Of a stretch of 64,000 nucleotides of DNA, positions 18,379 through 26,648 are shown in pieces. Below the pieces are notes generated by a model, which was not told the origin of the DNA, made no database searches, and saw nothing but the letters and a program-made list of their open reading frames with translations. The stretch is from positions 682,001 to 746,000 of the forward strand of contig NZ_CP045996.1 in the NCBI RefSeq assembly GCF_016899425.1, read 5' to 3'. Positions within the stretch are counted from its first letter, which is position 1. The number at the start of each line of letters is the position of its first letter. Origin of the DNA: Burkholderia sp. MS389 (GTDB lineage Bacteria; Pseudomonadota; Gammaproteobacteria; Burkholderiales; Burkholderiaceae). The translations under genes were made by a program, and so were the position numbers.

Positions 18379-19029
18379 ATGAATTTGGAAGTCAAGGAGG
18401 ATCGCTCGCTGGCCGATCGGATCGCTGGCGCATTGGCGGACCGCATCATCTCGGGCGCCATCGCGCCGGGGGAATGGCTGCGTCAGGACCATATCGCGGC
18501 AGAGTTCGGTGCGAGTCATGTGCCGGTACGCGAGGCGTTCAGACGGCTGGAAGCGCAGGGATTGGCCGTGGTGGAGCCGCGACGAGGCGTGCGGGCGGCG
18601 CCGCTCGAGCCGGCGGACGTGCTTGAAATGGCGAAGATGCGTGCTGCTTTCGAGGCGCTGGCGCTGCGGGAGGCGATTCCCGCGCTCGATGCACGTGCGC
18701 TGGAGGAGCTCGATGCGATCCTCGATCAGGAAGCGGCGGCGCGTGGCATAGCCGTGCTTGGCACGCTGAACCTGAGGTTTCATCGCGCATTGACAGTGCG
18801 GTGCGGGATGCCGCGGCTCGTCGCTGCGATTGGCGACATGCATCGGGCCAGTGCGCGGCATTTGTATGCGACGTGGCAGCAGCTCGACTGGCAGGATCGC
18901 TCGAATGATGAGCATCGGAACATCGTTCGGGCGATACGCGAGGGTGATGTGGACGCAGCGTGTGCGGCCTTGTCAGCGCATATTCTGGCTGCGGGGGATG
19001 CGCTGGCTCAGGCGTTGCGGAGGCGGTAG
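18379..19029 (+). CDS. GntR-family transcriptional regulator (FCD subfamily)
   Basis: A 216-residue regulator. The winged HTH spans about residues 10-75 (LADRIISGAIAPGEWLRQDHIAAEFGASHVPVREAFRRLEAQGL). The FCD ligand domain carries the conserved DVLEMAKMRAAFE, a helix with FHRAL and the end HRNIVRAIREGDVDAA with the metal-binding His. The ATG at 18379 is chosen because GGTGGTCGGG precedes it and the TAGATAATCTA site is only 15 bases upstream; the ATG at 18367 is an alternative. It probably controls the divergent aminotransferase gene. Confidence 0.88.
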   Translation: MNLEVKEDRSLADRIAGALADRIISGAIAPGEWLRQDHIAAEFGASHVPVREAFRRLEAQGLAVVEPRRGVRAAPLEPADVLEMAKMRAAFEALALREAIPALDARALEELDAILDQEAAARGIAVLGTLNLRFHRALTVRCGMPRLVAAIGDMHRASARHLYATWQQLDWQDRSNDEHRNIVRAIREGDVDAACAALSAHILAAGDALAQALRRR

Positions 19030-19625
19030 GAATGCGGGCCGAGCCGCAGTTATCAAGCGGTTCATAGGACCGGCTTTGGGAACGGCTGGTGTCTTCTAAA
19101 CGCGTCGGGCGGCATCCGGCCATCGACAGTCGTAGGCAATCGCTCTCAAGCAGCCATTCGAACGTCGGCTGTACCTTGCCCAGGGACACACGCGTGCCAA
19201 TCGTATCCGTCGCGGCACGCCACGCCCTGTACGCGAAGGCGCGAATGTGGGCGCGTCCGATCGTCTTGGAACACGCGCACCGGACACCGACCGATGCCGT
19301 GGCGCTTGACCCGGAATGCGACTCGGTCGCCGCTACCGATAAACAGCCCGTGGCTGCACCGGCGGGGCGACGACTAAATTGACGCGAGCAGACAAGCGGC
19401 AGCGTGTACCTTAGACTCCTGCCGCAATGACCATTGAGTGGCCGGAGGCTTCGTCAACGAGAGCATCCGGGAGATGCATCCGGTTCAGGGACGACATCGC
19501 CTTTGTCCATCTGATCAGCATCCGAGCGAGTCCCGAAAGGTTTGGGCAACCGCATGGAAGCGTTGCTGCGGCAAAGCCGCTCGGCCGTCGCGGTGAATCC
19601 TGTGAACGATAGAAGTATCTGCTAT
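19030..19625. other. Gene-poor stretch at the left edge of a lower-GC patch
   Basis: Nearly 600 bases without a convincing gene. Short open frames exist on both strands (for example 19089-19382 plus, 19411-19689 minus), but none has a good ribosome site or recognisable domain. Base composition drops relative to the flanks from here to about 22 kb, suggesting degraded or acquired DNA. Confidence 0.5.
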
Positions 19626-20600
19626 ATGGCGACCAAGCTGTCATTCGAAGTTCTCGAAGTGTTGGATGCAATTGACCGGACCGGTACATTCGCCGAGGCG
19701 GCCGAGTTGTTGCATAGAGTTCCGTCGACGCTCACTTACCTTGTGCAAAAGCTGGAAAGTGACATGGATGTCGAGCTGTTCGACCGCAGCGGCAGACGGA
19801 CGAGACTCACGGAAGCGGGTCGTGCTGTTGTGGAAGATGGGCGTCGACTTTTAGACGCGGCTCGACACCTGGAGGCCAAAGCAAAAGGTATTCGAGACAG
19901 TTGGGAATCGGAGCTTCGACTATGCGTCGATGCAATCTTGCCAATCCAGTCCTTATGGCCGTATGTCCATGCCTTCTACGACCTGGAGATGAATACCCAG
20001 CTAAGTCTTTCCACCGAGGTGCTTGGGGGCGTGTGGGATGCCCTGGTTACGCGGCGTGCCGATCTCGCGATAGGGGCGTTCGGCGAGCCGCCGCATGCCG
20101 CCAATATTGCGGCCCGGCCAATCGGAACCCTCCGGCACGTTTTTGTCGTGGCACCGGACCATCCACTCGCCCGCATGCCCGAGCCGTTGGAGAGCGAAAC
20201 GATCGCAAGATATCGAGGTGTTGTCATCAGTGACACTTCCCGCGAACTGCAACCGCAATCTGTGGCCACCCGTGACGGACAGCCGCTGATCATCGTGCCG
20301 ACGCTCGCAGCCAAACTGCAAGCACTGTGCGAAGGTATTGCTGTCGGGATGCTGCCCGATTTCGTAGCGAAAGAACCGATACACGAAGGCAGGCTGGTCG
20401 CGCGTCGCATTGTGGGTGTGCGCGAGTTCACGAATGGCTACCTCGCTTGGCGCGAGGACAAGGTAGGGAACGCTTTGAACTGGTGGATTGCGCAACTAGA
20501 CAGCGCCGATCTGCTTGAACGGCTCCTGACGCCGCGTCAAGAGAGTAAAGGGCAGCCCGGGGCGCCCGCTTGCGCAGTCCGTTACCAAAGCGCGGAGTAA
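19626..20600 (+). CDS. LysR-family transcriptional regulator
   Basis: A 324-residue regulator with a classic N-terminal HTH: LEVLDAIDRTGTFAEAAELLHRVPSTLTYLVQKLES (about residues 8-43), followed by DVELFDRSGRRTRLTEAG. The C-terminal co-inducer domain contains RPIGTLRHVFVVAPDHPLA and LCEGIAVGMLPDF. The ATG at 19626 gives the normal distance to the HTH; 28 extra in-frame codons upstream are unlikely. The C-terminus runs about 15 residues past the usual end. No divergent target gene lies beside it, and its codon use is less GC-biased than its neighbours, in line with transfer. Confidence 0.85.
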   Translation: MATKLSFEVLEVLDAIDRTGTFAEAAELLHRVPSTLTYLVQKLESDMDVELFDRSGRRTRLTEAGRAVVEDGRRLLDAARHLEAKAKGIRDSWESELRLCVDAILPIQSLWPYVHAFYDLEMNTQLSLSTEVLGGVWDALVTRRADLAIGAFGEPPHAANIAARPIGTLRHVFVVAPDHPLARMPEPLESETIARYRGVVISDTSRELQPQSVATRDGQPLIIVPTLAAKLQALCEGIAVGMLPDFVAKEPIHEGRLVARRIVGVREFTNGYLAWREDKVGNALNWWIAQLDSADLLERLLTPRQESKGQPGAPACAVRYQSAE

Positions 20601-20707
20601 CAGGCCATCAGTGCTACTGTCCGAGCACCTTCGCCGGTGCATGCAGTTGGACATTCGAAGGTCAGCTTGGCACCGAACCTTGCCGTTGAGTTGCCGAGGC
20701 ACCCAAT

Positions 20708-20729
20708 GGCTGCGACGGGTCGTTCAGCG
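20708..20729 (+). repeat. Left copy of a short direct repeat
   Basis: GGCTGC, two variable bases, then CGGGTCGTTCAGCG. The same arrangement recurs at 21936-21957, so the two copies bracket the two unknown ORFs. Confidence 0.55.
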
Positions 20730-20839
20730 TCGGTCGCGCGTTGCAGGGCAGCGGCCGGCCGCGTTCGGCCAACTACGGTCAGTCGACGGTGGTCCCAAGA
20801 TCGTCGACAATGCGGCTGCGGAGGACGTGGAGAGCAGAT

Positions 20840-21094
20840 ATGAACAAGACTCGAGAATTCTTGCTACCGTTCGGAATCGACCTCAGGGTTGAAGGCGGAA
20901 TCGCAAGTATCGAATCCGACTTGCCGGAAGCGCTCCCGAGATTCAGTGATCCCGTCGAAAACGGACGCATCGTAGGGGTTGTTGAAGGCGTCGAGCAATT
21001 GTTGCTTTCGCTTGCGCGTGTCGGTATCGATTTATCCAATCCGCAGTTCGCACAGGCAATCAACGATTGCGTAGCCAACCTTCAATCAAGCTGA
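20840..21094 (+). CDS. Small hypothetical protein
   Basis: An 84-residue protein, MNKTREFLLPFGIDLRVEGG, with a Leu-rich amphipathic C-terminal half (GVEQLLLSLARVGIDL) and no recognised domain. GGAGAG lies about five bases before the ATG; the longer open frame from 20741 reads through the direct repeat region and looks non-coding. Base use is less GC-rich than in surrounding genes. It sits between copies of a short direct repeat, beside another unknown ORF on the same strand. Confidence 0.55.
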   Translation: MNKTREFLLPFGIDLRVEGGIASIESDLPEALPRFSDPVENGRIVGVVEGVEQLLLSLARVGIDLSNPQFAQAINDCVANLQSS

Positions 21095-21216
21095 TCGGCG
21101 AATTTCCATGTACGGCCACAAGCGGTCGGTCGACTTCAACGTCCAGATCGTTGACTATTGCGTATGGGTCTTTGGCCACTCTCAGTCACGAAACCGTATG
21201 AGGTGCCTAGTCATAC

Positions 21217-21864
21217 ATGAACTACCCTCCACTTGAACTTGGTGCTGTTTTCCAAACGGACTGGACAGAGCATCCTATTCGCGTGATCGCGTTTGATGCA
21301 GATGTGGTCATGTATGACGCTTGGTGGCCACACAAGCAAGCCTGGGGCATGGAGAACCTGTCCGGCACCTTTAGCTACTACCGCGTGCGACGCACCTTGT
21401 TTTTGTCACGAGCGCACTATCTGCGAACCGATGAATACACTGAGCTCGAGGCTAGCATTCACAGGCCAGATCTTCCCTTGGCCTACGCGCAGTTCGAATC
21501 GTTGAACTGGTATGACCAAAGGCCCGAATCTCTATCGCAACTGGCTCAACAGATCGCCCAAGCACGAGGCCATCAAAACCCGAGCGATGATGCTTCGCTT
21601 CTAAAAACATCAGCCATCTACCTCGCGCCTTTCGGTCCAAAGGGCAGCCAGAAGCCGCCGACGGTATGCTATGCGCAGGACGGCTATGCGTTCAACGAAT
21701 CAGAAGTTCTATGGAACGCGTGGCAATTCCAGGCCCCGCACCTAGGTGATCGCCATCTCACGAGCGGCATCGGCATCTATCGTTTGGGGGTTCGGCGGCG
21801 CACCCCGACTTTCTATATCTGGGGTTCTTTGAGCCAGCTGAATGGAGGAACGAGCAGCTCGTAA
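21217..21864 (+). CDS. Hypothetical protein of unknown function
   Basis: A 215-residue soluble protein rich in aromatic residues (YDAWWPHKQAWGMENL, FSYYRVRRTLFLSRAHYLRTDEYTELE, ESLNWYDQRPESL, ILNA-free end TPTFYIWGSLSQLNGG). No signal peptide, membrane segment or known motif was recognised. Codon use is clearly lower in GC than the Burkholderia-like background, and it lies in the patch bracketed by direct repeats. Such ORFs are often cargo of small integrated elements or toxin/immunity cassettes, but nothing here proves that. Confidence 0.6.
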   Translation: MNYPPLELGAVFQTDWTEHPIRVIAFDADVVMYDAWWPHKQAWGMENLSGTFSYYRVRRTLFLSRAHYLRTDEYTELEASIHRPDLPLAYAQFESLNWYDQRPESLSQLAQQIAQARGHQNPSDDASLLKTSAIYLAPFGPKGSQKPPTVCYAQDGYAFNESEVLWNAWQFQAPHLGDRHLTSGIGIYRLGVRRRTPTFYIWGSLSQLNGGTSSS

Positions 21865-21935
21865 GAAAGGGGAGCCACGATTGCTCCTGTCGCTGCTCTG
21901 CGTCCCGCGAACGGCTGCTTCCGGGATAGCCCGAC

Positions 21936-21957
21936 GGCTGCTCCGGGTCGTTCAGCG
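21936..21957 (+). repeat. Right copy of a short direct repeat
   Basis: GGCTGC, two variable bases, then CGGGTCGTTCAGCG, identical in its 14-base core to 20716-20729, about 1.2 kb away. Confidence 0.55.
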
Positions 21958-21998
21958 CCATTCGCGACCGCGTGCAGGTCTTCATTCCGACCGCCGGC

Positions 21999-22574
21999 TC
22001 ACGACACCCTGCGCCGCATCCCCCGCACCTGCAGCCAAATGGCGGATATCAGGAAATAAAGCGCACCCACTCCCGCATAGCCGGCGATCTTCACGATCGC
22101 GGGCGGCATCGGCGCGTGGCTTTGCAAAATGAAGAACAACCCGGCCAGTGCCGATTGCGCGCCGCTCAGCACCATCACCCACTGCGCACCGGCATGCTTC
22201 CACCGCCGCACGGCAGTGCCGAGCTGCAGCGCGCCAGACAGAATCGCCCAGACGCCGAACACCGTGAGCACCGCCGGCAGGCCCGCACTCAACGCCGGAA
22301 ATACCGCCAGTGTCGTGACGGCGCTGATCGCGACGTTGACCGCCTGCGTGCGGTTTGCCGCCATCCCGCCGCTGCGGGCGAGGTCGACGAAATTGGCGAG
22401 CGCATCCCAGGCCGGATAAACGACCAGCAGGACCGCCGCGCCGGCCGCGCTCTGCCGGCCGACGGAAAACGCCAGCGCGACCCAGATCAGCGAGAATATC
22501 GCCCGGGAAAAGTAATACCGTTTCAACCAGTGTTCGTCGGCAGGGGCGTGGAATTCGGGGTAGCGATCAGTCAT
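21999..22574 (-). CDS. DUF308/HdeD-like small membrane protein
   Basis: A 191-residue inner-membrane protein with a short cytoplasmic N-terminus and about six hydrophobic segments in the style of HdeD/DUF308 proteins, for example AIFSLIWVALAFSVG, VAISAVTTLAVFPALSAG and LTVFGVWAILSGALQLGTA. The ATG at 22574 is preceded by AAGGAG with five bases between. It is divergent from the HD/LuxR gene. The function of these proteins is mostly unknown; HdeD is tied to acid resistance in E. coli, which does not transfer automatically. Confidence 0.7.
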   Translation of the reverse strand: MTDRYPEFHAPADEHWLKRYYFSRAIFSLIWVALAFSVGRQSAAGAAVLLVVYPAWDALANFVDLARSGGMAANRTQAVNVAISAVTTLAVFPALSAGLPAVLTVFGVWAILSGALQLGTAVRRWKHAGAQWVMVLSGAQSALAGLFFILQSHAPMPPAIVKIAGYAGVGALYFLISAIWLQVRGMRRRVS

Positions 22575-22859
22575 TTGCACTCCTTGTTACATTGAATCGT
22601 CGTTCCGGCCCGCATGCACGATTCCCACCACGCGAATGCGGCCTCGACCGGATCTCCAGTGCGCCGAGTATCGCAATCGTCCGCGCCTGCCGCCATCGGT
22701 CAGATATCCGATGGCGAAGTTCACCGGCTGCTCGCACCGATGCCAGTGAACATCGCACCGGATTGGCCCCGGCGCGCCGCCGACGCACATGCCCCTGCAC
22801 GCCGCGACGCCGTCGCGTATGATCTTTTTCCCATCCTCGCGAATGTCTCCGCCCACCCG

Positions 22860-24335
22860 ATGCCCGACGCCGAAGCCCATCACGCCCCGCTGCGCATAGT
22901 CGACGCCGTCCGCGCGCTGGCCTTCATCGGCGATCTCAGCATGGGCCAGCCGACGGACCATTCGCCGCGCACCAGTTGGTTGGCGGCGCAGCTCGCGCAC
23001 GCGGCACGATTCGATGCATCGGTCTGCGACACGGCCCGCGAGGTGGCGCTGTTGCGCTGGTCGGGCTGCACGGCGAACGCGGCGGGCTTCGCGCAGATAT
23101 TCGGCGACGACGTCGCGATTCGCGCCGCAATGCTCGCGAGTCAGCCCGGCATGGCCGAAGCGATCGGCGGCGCGGGTGCCGCGCTGATCCCGCTCGCGCA
23201 AATCCATTGCGAAGTCTCGGGCGAAGTTGCGCGAATACTCGGCCTGTCCAGCGCGACGGAAACCGCGCTGCGGCACATTTTCGAAACCTGGGACGGCAAC
23301 GGGCTGCCTGCGCGGCTCGTGCGCGAACAGGTGCCGCCCGCCGTGTCGATCGTCGCGCTGGCGGGCGATCTCGACGTGTTCAGCCGCACGTACGGCATCG
23401 AACGGGCCCTCGAATTGATCGGCCAACGCGCGGGGTCGCGCTATCCGGCCGTGCTCGTCGAGACGGCTGCGCGCGACGCACCGCGCTGGCTGGCGGCGCT
23501 CGAACACATGGCGCCCGCCGACCTGGACGCCGCACTGGCCACGCCGGACATGTGGGGCGCGACGTCCGCCGAATTGATTGCGGACGTCATCGATCTGAAA
23601 TTGCCGTGGATGACGGGTTTTTCGCGTTCGGTCGCCGCGACGGCCGCCGCGTGTTACGGCCGTCTGTCGCCGGACGAGGCCGCGCGCGAACGCGTGTACC
23701 GCGCCGGACTGATTCACGGCATCGGCAGGGCCGCGGTGCCGAACGACGTGTGGAATCTGCCGACGCGGCTGCCTGCGAGCGCGTGGGAAAAGGTGCGACT
23801 CGTGCCGTACTGGACCGAGCGCGCCGGCAGGCAGACCGGCGCGCTCGGCGAAGCCGCCGTGCTTGCGTCGTATGCGTACGAGCGGCAGGACGGCTCGGGC
23901 TATTTCCGCGGCGTGCGCGATACGGCGCTGACGCTGGAAGCGCGTGTGCTGGCGGCGTCGCTGGCGTGGGTCGCGTTGCGCTCGGCGCGTCCGTGGCGAA
24001 CGGCCCTGAGCGATGCGGCCGCCGCCGGCCAGTTGCAGGAAGAAGTGGCCGGCGGCCGGCTGTGCGGCGAAGTGGTGGCGGCGCTCGTGACGGGCGGGCC
24101 GCCCGTGGTCCGGCGCATCGCGACGGGCGCGTCGGCCGCTGGCCCGCGCCTGTCCGCGCGGGAAATCGACGTGCTGCGGGCGATTTCCCGCGGTGCGAGC
24201 AACAAGCAGGTCGCGCAGGCGCTCGCGATGAGTCCGAGCACGGTGCGCACCCATGTCGAGAAGGCGTTCCGCAAGCTCGAATGTTCGACACGCGCCGCGG
24301 CGACCCTCAAGGCATCGGCGCTCGGGCTGCTCTGA
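22860..24335 (+). CDS. HD-GYP-like protein with C-terminal LuxR-type HTH
   Basis: A 491-residue regulator from the ATG at 22860; the frame is open back to 22614, but the extra 82 residues look unstructured. Two HD-GYP-like halves are visible: HSPRTSWLAAQL then IFETWDGNGLPAR, and later a second set ending YERQDGSGYFRG. Both resemble the H-H-E-x-x-DG-x-G-P region of HD-GYP phosphodiesterases, but several metal ligands are not obvious. The last 65 residues (LSAREIDVLRAISRGASNKQVAQALAMSPSTVRTHVEKAFRKL) are a LuxR HTH. It is probably a transcription factor sensing a nucleotide or other ligand through a degenerate HD fold. Confidence 0.75.
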   Translation: MPDAEAHHAPLRIVDAVRALAFIGDLSMGQPTDHSPRTSWLAAQLAHAARFDASVCDTAREVALLRWSGCTANAAGFAQIFGDDVAIRAAMLASQPGMAEAIGGAGAALIPLAQIHCEVSGEVARILGLSSATETALRHIFETWDGNGLPARLVREQVPPAVSIVALAGDLDVFSRTYGIERALELIGQRAGSRYPAVLVETAARDAPRWLAALEHMAPADLDAALATPDMWGATSAELIADVIDLKLPWMTGFSRSVAATAAACYGRLSPDEAARERVYRAGLIHGIGRAAVPNDVWNLPTRLPASAWEKVRLVPYWTERAGRQTGALGEAAVLASYAYERQDGSGYFRGVRDTALTLEARVLAASLAWVALRSARPWRTALSDAAAAGQLQEEVAGGRLCGEVVAALVTGGPPVVRRIATGASAAGPRLSAREIDVLRAISRGASNKQVAQALAMSPSTVRTHVEKAFRKLECSTRAAATLKASALGLL

Positions 24336-24378
24336 TGCGCTCCGCGACGCGGATTCGCTTTCGTGTGTACGCCGACGC

Positions 24379-25860
24379 TCACGGCCGTTCGCGTTCCGGG
24401 CCGAAGCCCGGACGGACGGCAGCACGCATCGACGTGCGCGCGGCGGGCGCGCGTGCAAGCGAGATGCCCAGCGCGGCGCCGACAGCGAGGAACACCGAGA
24501 TCGACAGGAGTGCGACGATGAACGCGTGCGCGATGGCCGCCGGATCCTGGCGCGTACCGAGCGTCGTATAGAAAATGCCGCCGATGATCGCGACGCTCAG
24601 CGACGTGCTGACCTGCAGCGTCGAGCTGGCGATGCCGGCGATCATGCCCGACAGCGCCGGTGCGACGCGCCCCGTCACCATGCGCATCAGCGTCGGCAGC
24701 GCGAGCCCTTGTCCGAAACCGATGACGAAGAGCACGACCGCGAGCGGCACGGCAGCGAGCGGCATCCCGAGCGGCGTGGCGTCGATCAACCACGCGAGGC
24801 CGACGAGCCCGACGATCTCGAGGCTCATCCCGAACGGATTGACGTAAGCGCCGATGACACGCGAGCAGAAGGGCGTCGACAACGGGCCGAGCAGGAACCC
24901 GACGCCGAACGGCAAGAACACGAGGCCCGCGCTCAGCGCGTCGACGTGCAACGCATTCTGCAGATACACCGAGAACAGCAGGAAGAACGCGCCGATCGAG
25001 TACAGCAACAGCGCGATCAGCAACGCGCGGCCCAGCCCCGGTGCGCGCAGCGCGGCCGGATCGAGCAGCGGGGCGCCGCCGCGGCGGCCGAGCCGGCGCT
25101 CGTAGCGCCAGAAGAAGCCGGCGAGGGCCGGCACCGCGAGCAGCGACGCCCAGGCCCAGACGGGCCAGCCTGCTTCGCGCCCCTCGATCAGCGGCACGAT
25201 CAGCGCGCCCAGCGTCAGCATCGACAGCGCGGTGCCGCCGAGGTCGAGCTTGCGCGCATGCTGTGCACGCGTTTCGTTCAACAGCGGAATCCCGAACAGG
25301 ACGACCAGAATCGCGAGCGGCAGGTTGACGAGGAAGATCGTGCGCCAACCCAGATTCAACAGGTTCAGCGAGATCAGGATCCCGCCCAGCGCCTGCCCGA
25401 CCACGGCGGCGAGGCCGAATACCGCGCCGTACAAGCTGAGCGCGAGCGGCTTTTCCGCTTCGGGAAAGATTGCCTGGATCGAAGCGAGCGCCTGCGGCGC
25501 CATGATCGCGGCCGTCACGCCCTGCAACGCGCGGCCGACGATGAGCGTCCACGGCGAACTCGCGAGACCGCACAGCGTCGAGGCGATCGCAAAGCCGATC
25601 AACCCGAGGAAAAACACGCGGCCGCGGCCGAACAGGTCGCCCAATCGCCCGCCGGTGATCAGCGTCACCGCGTACAGGCCCGCATACGATGAAATGACGA
25701 GTTGCTCGGCGGATGACGACGCGCCCAGTTCCGCGCGGATCGACGGCAGCGCGACATTGACGATGAAGAAATCCAGCGGCGGCAGAAACGCGCCGACGAG
25801 CAGGACCGCAAACATCGCCCAGCGGCGCGGGTCGGGTGAGACGGGGTCATTTCGTGACAT
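24379..25860 (-). CDS. DHA2-family MFS drug efflux transporter
   Basis: A 493-residue transporter with about 14 hydrophobic segments. LPPLDFFIVNVALPSIRAEL, GGRLGDLFGRGRVFFLGL and GPALSGMI-type segments match the EmrB/QacA (DHA2) efflux family. The ATG at 25860 has GGAGAG upstream. It is the second gene of a tetR-efflux unit, 50 bases after the TetR stop, with a palindromic site in that gap. It is expected to export toxic hydrophobic compounds using the proton gradient; substrates cannot be predicted. Confidence 0.87.
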   Translation of the reverse strand: MSRNDPVSPDPRRWAMFAVLLVGAFLPPLDFFIVNVALPSIRAELGASSSAEQLVISSYAGLYAVTLITGGRLGDLFGRGRVFFLGLIGFAIASTLCGLASSPWTLIVGRALQGVTAAIMAPQALASIQAIFPEAEKPLALSLYGAVFGLAAVVGQALGGILISLNLLNLGWRTIFLVNLPLAILVVLFGIPLLNETRAQHARKLDLGGTALSMLTLGALIVPLIEGREAGWPVWAWASLLAVPALAGFFWRYERRLGRRGGAPLLDPAALRAPGLGRALLIALLLYSIGAFFLLFSVYLQNALHVDALSAGLVFLPFGVGFLLGPLSTPFCSRVIGAYVNPFGMSLEIVGLVGLAWLIDATPLGMPLAAVPLAVVLFVIGFGQGLALPTLMRMVTGRVAPALSGMIAGIASSTLQVSTSLSVAIIGGIFYTTLGTRQDPAAIAHAFIVALLSISVFLAVGAALGISLARAPAARTSMRAAVRPGFGPERERP

Positions 25861-25876
25861 GGACGGCTCTCCATAC

Positions 25877-25892
25877 GGAACCATTCGGTTCC
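25877..25892. promoter_or_regulatory. TetR-type operator between tetR and efflux gene
   Basis: GGAACCATTCGGTTCC, with six-base perfect arms GGAACC and GGTTCC plus a matching inner pair. It shares the sequence with the site upstream of tetR and lies about 17 bases before the transporter ATG. Confidence 0.6.
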
Positions 25893-25910
25893 AAATTGGG
25901 TAAAAAAATA

Positions 25911-26507
25911 TCAGTCGAGGATGCGCATCGTGCGGTCGACCAGCGCGAGCATGTCGTGCTCGGACACACCGGTTTTCCCCAGCACGCGCATCCCTTCGAT
26001 CTGGCAGACAAGCAAACGCGCCAGCACCTGTTCGTCCTGCTCCGCGATCTCGCCGCTTGCCTGGCCACGGACGATCGCACCGGCATAGAGCTGTTGCAGG
26101 CGTCGGAACAGGCGCCCGGTGCGTTCCGCGACATCGGCGTCGCGCGCGGCCAGTTCGGTGGTCATCGCGACCGCGAGACATCCGCGCCGGCCCGCGTCGC
26201 CGACGGACAGGCGCGCATAGCGCAGCAGCGAATCGCGAATCGCATCCTTCACGGCGCCGGGTTGCGACAGGATGTCCGCGGTCGCCTTGAGCCCATCGGC
26301 CATGTACAGGTCGAGCGCCGCCAGCAGCAGCGCCTTCTTGTCGCCGAACGCCTTGTACAGGCTGCCGCGCGACAGGCCGGTGCCGGCCATCAGGTCGGGC
26401 AGGGACGCGCCCTCGTATCCGCGGTCCCAGAAAACGTCCATCGCGTCGCGCGCGGCATCGCCAAGTTCGAATTCGCGCGGACGGCCCACGCCAGCCGGAT
26501 TTGCCAT
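25911..26507 (-). CDS. TetR-family transcriptional regulator
   Basis: A 198-residue repressor. The N-terminal HTH covers about residues 10-55 (DAARDAMDVFWDRGYEGASLPDLMAGTGLSRGSLYKAFGDKKALL), and the C-terminal helical ligand domain contains RRGCLAVAMTTELAARD, typical of the YxaF/ComR-like subgroup. It precedes the DHA2 efflux gene on the same strand, and two similar palindromes flank it, which fits autoregulation and control of the pump. Confidence 0.9.
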   Translation of the reverse strand: MANPAGVGRPREFELGDAARDAMDVFWDRGYEGASLPDLMAGTGLSRGSLYKAFGDKKALLLAALDLYMADGLKATADILSQPGAVKDAIRDSLLRYARLSVGDAGRRGCLAVAMTTELAARDADVAERTGRLFRRLQQLYAGAIVRGQASGEIAEQDEQVLARLLVCQIEGMRVLGKTGVSEHDMLALVDRTMRILD

Positions 26508-26554
26508 GATCGGTTTCGCAAACGATGCGGTGCCTGAAGTTGGAGTGATTATAT

Positions 26555-26569
26555 GGACCGATCGGTTCC
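26555..26569. promoter_or_regulatory. TetR-type operator upstream of tetR
   Basis: GGACCGATCGGTTCC contains the perfect 10-base palindrome ACCGATCGGT and shares CGGTTCC with the second site at 25877. It lies about 50 bases upstream of the tetR ATG. Confidence 0.55.
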
Positions 26570-26648
26570 GATGTCAACGTGTGTGTCGACCGGGCGCGGC
26601 GATGGTCGCCCCCGGGTGCCGCGCACCCGTCGCTGGCCACCGGACCGT

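Noticed and set aside
19089-19382. Plus-strand ORF of 97 codons downstream of the GntR gene.
   Set aside because: Low-complexity, no domain, no good ribosome site, and it lies in a degraded-looking stretch.
19030-22000. Search of the lower-GC patch for integrase, transposase, tRNA or att-like sequence.
   Set aside because: None found beyond the short direct repeat, so no named mobile element was called.
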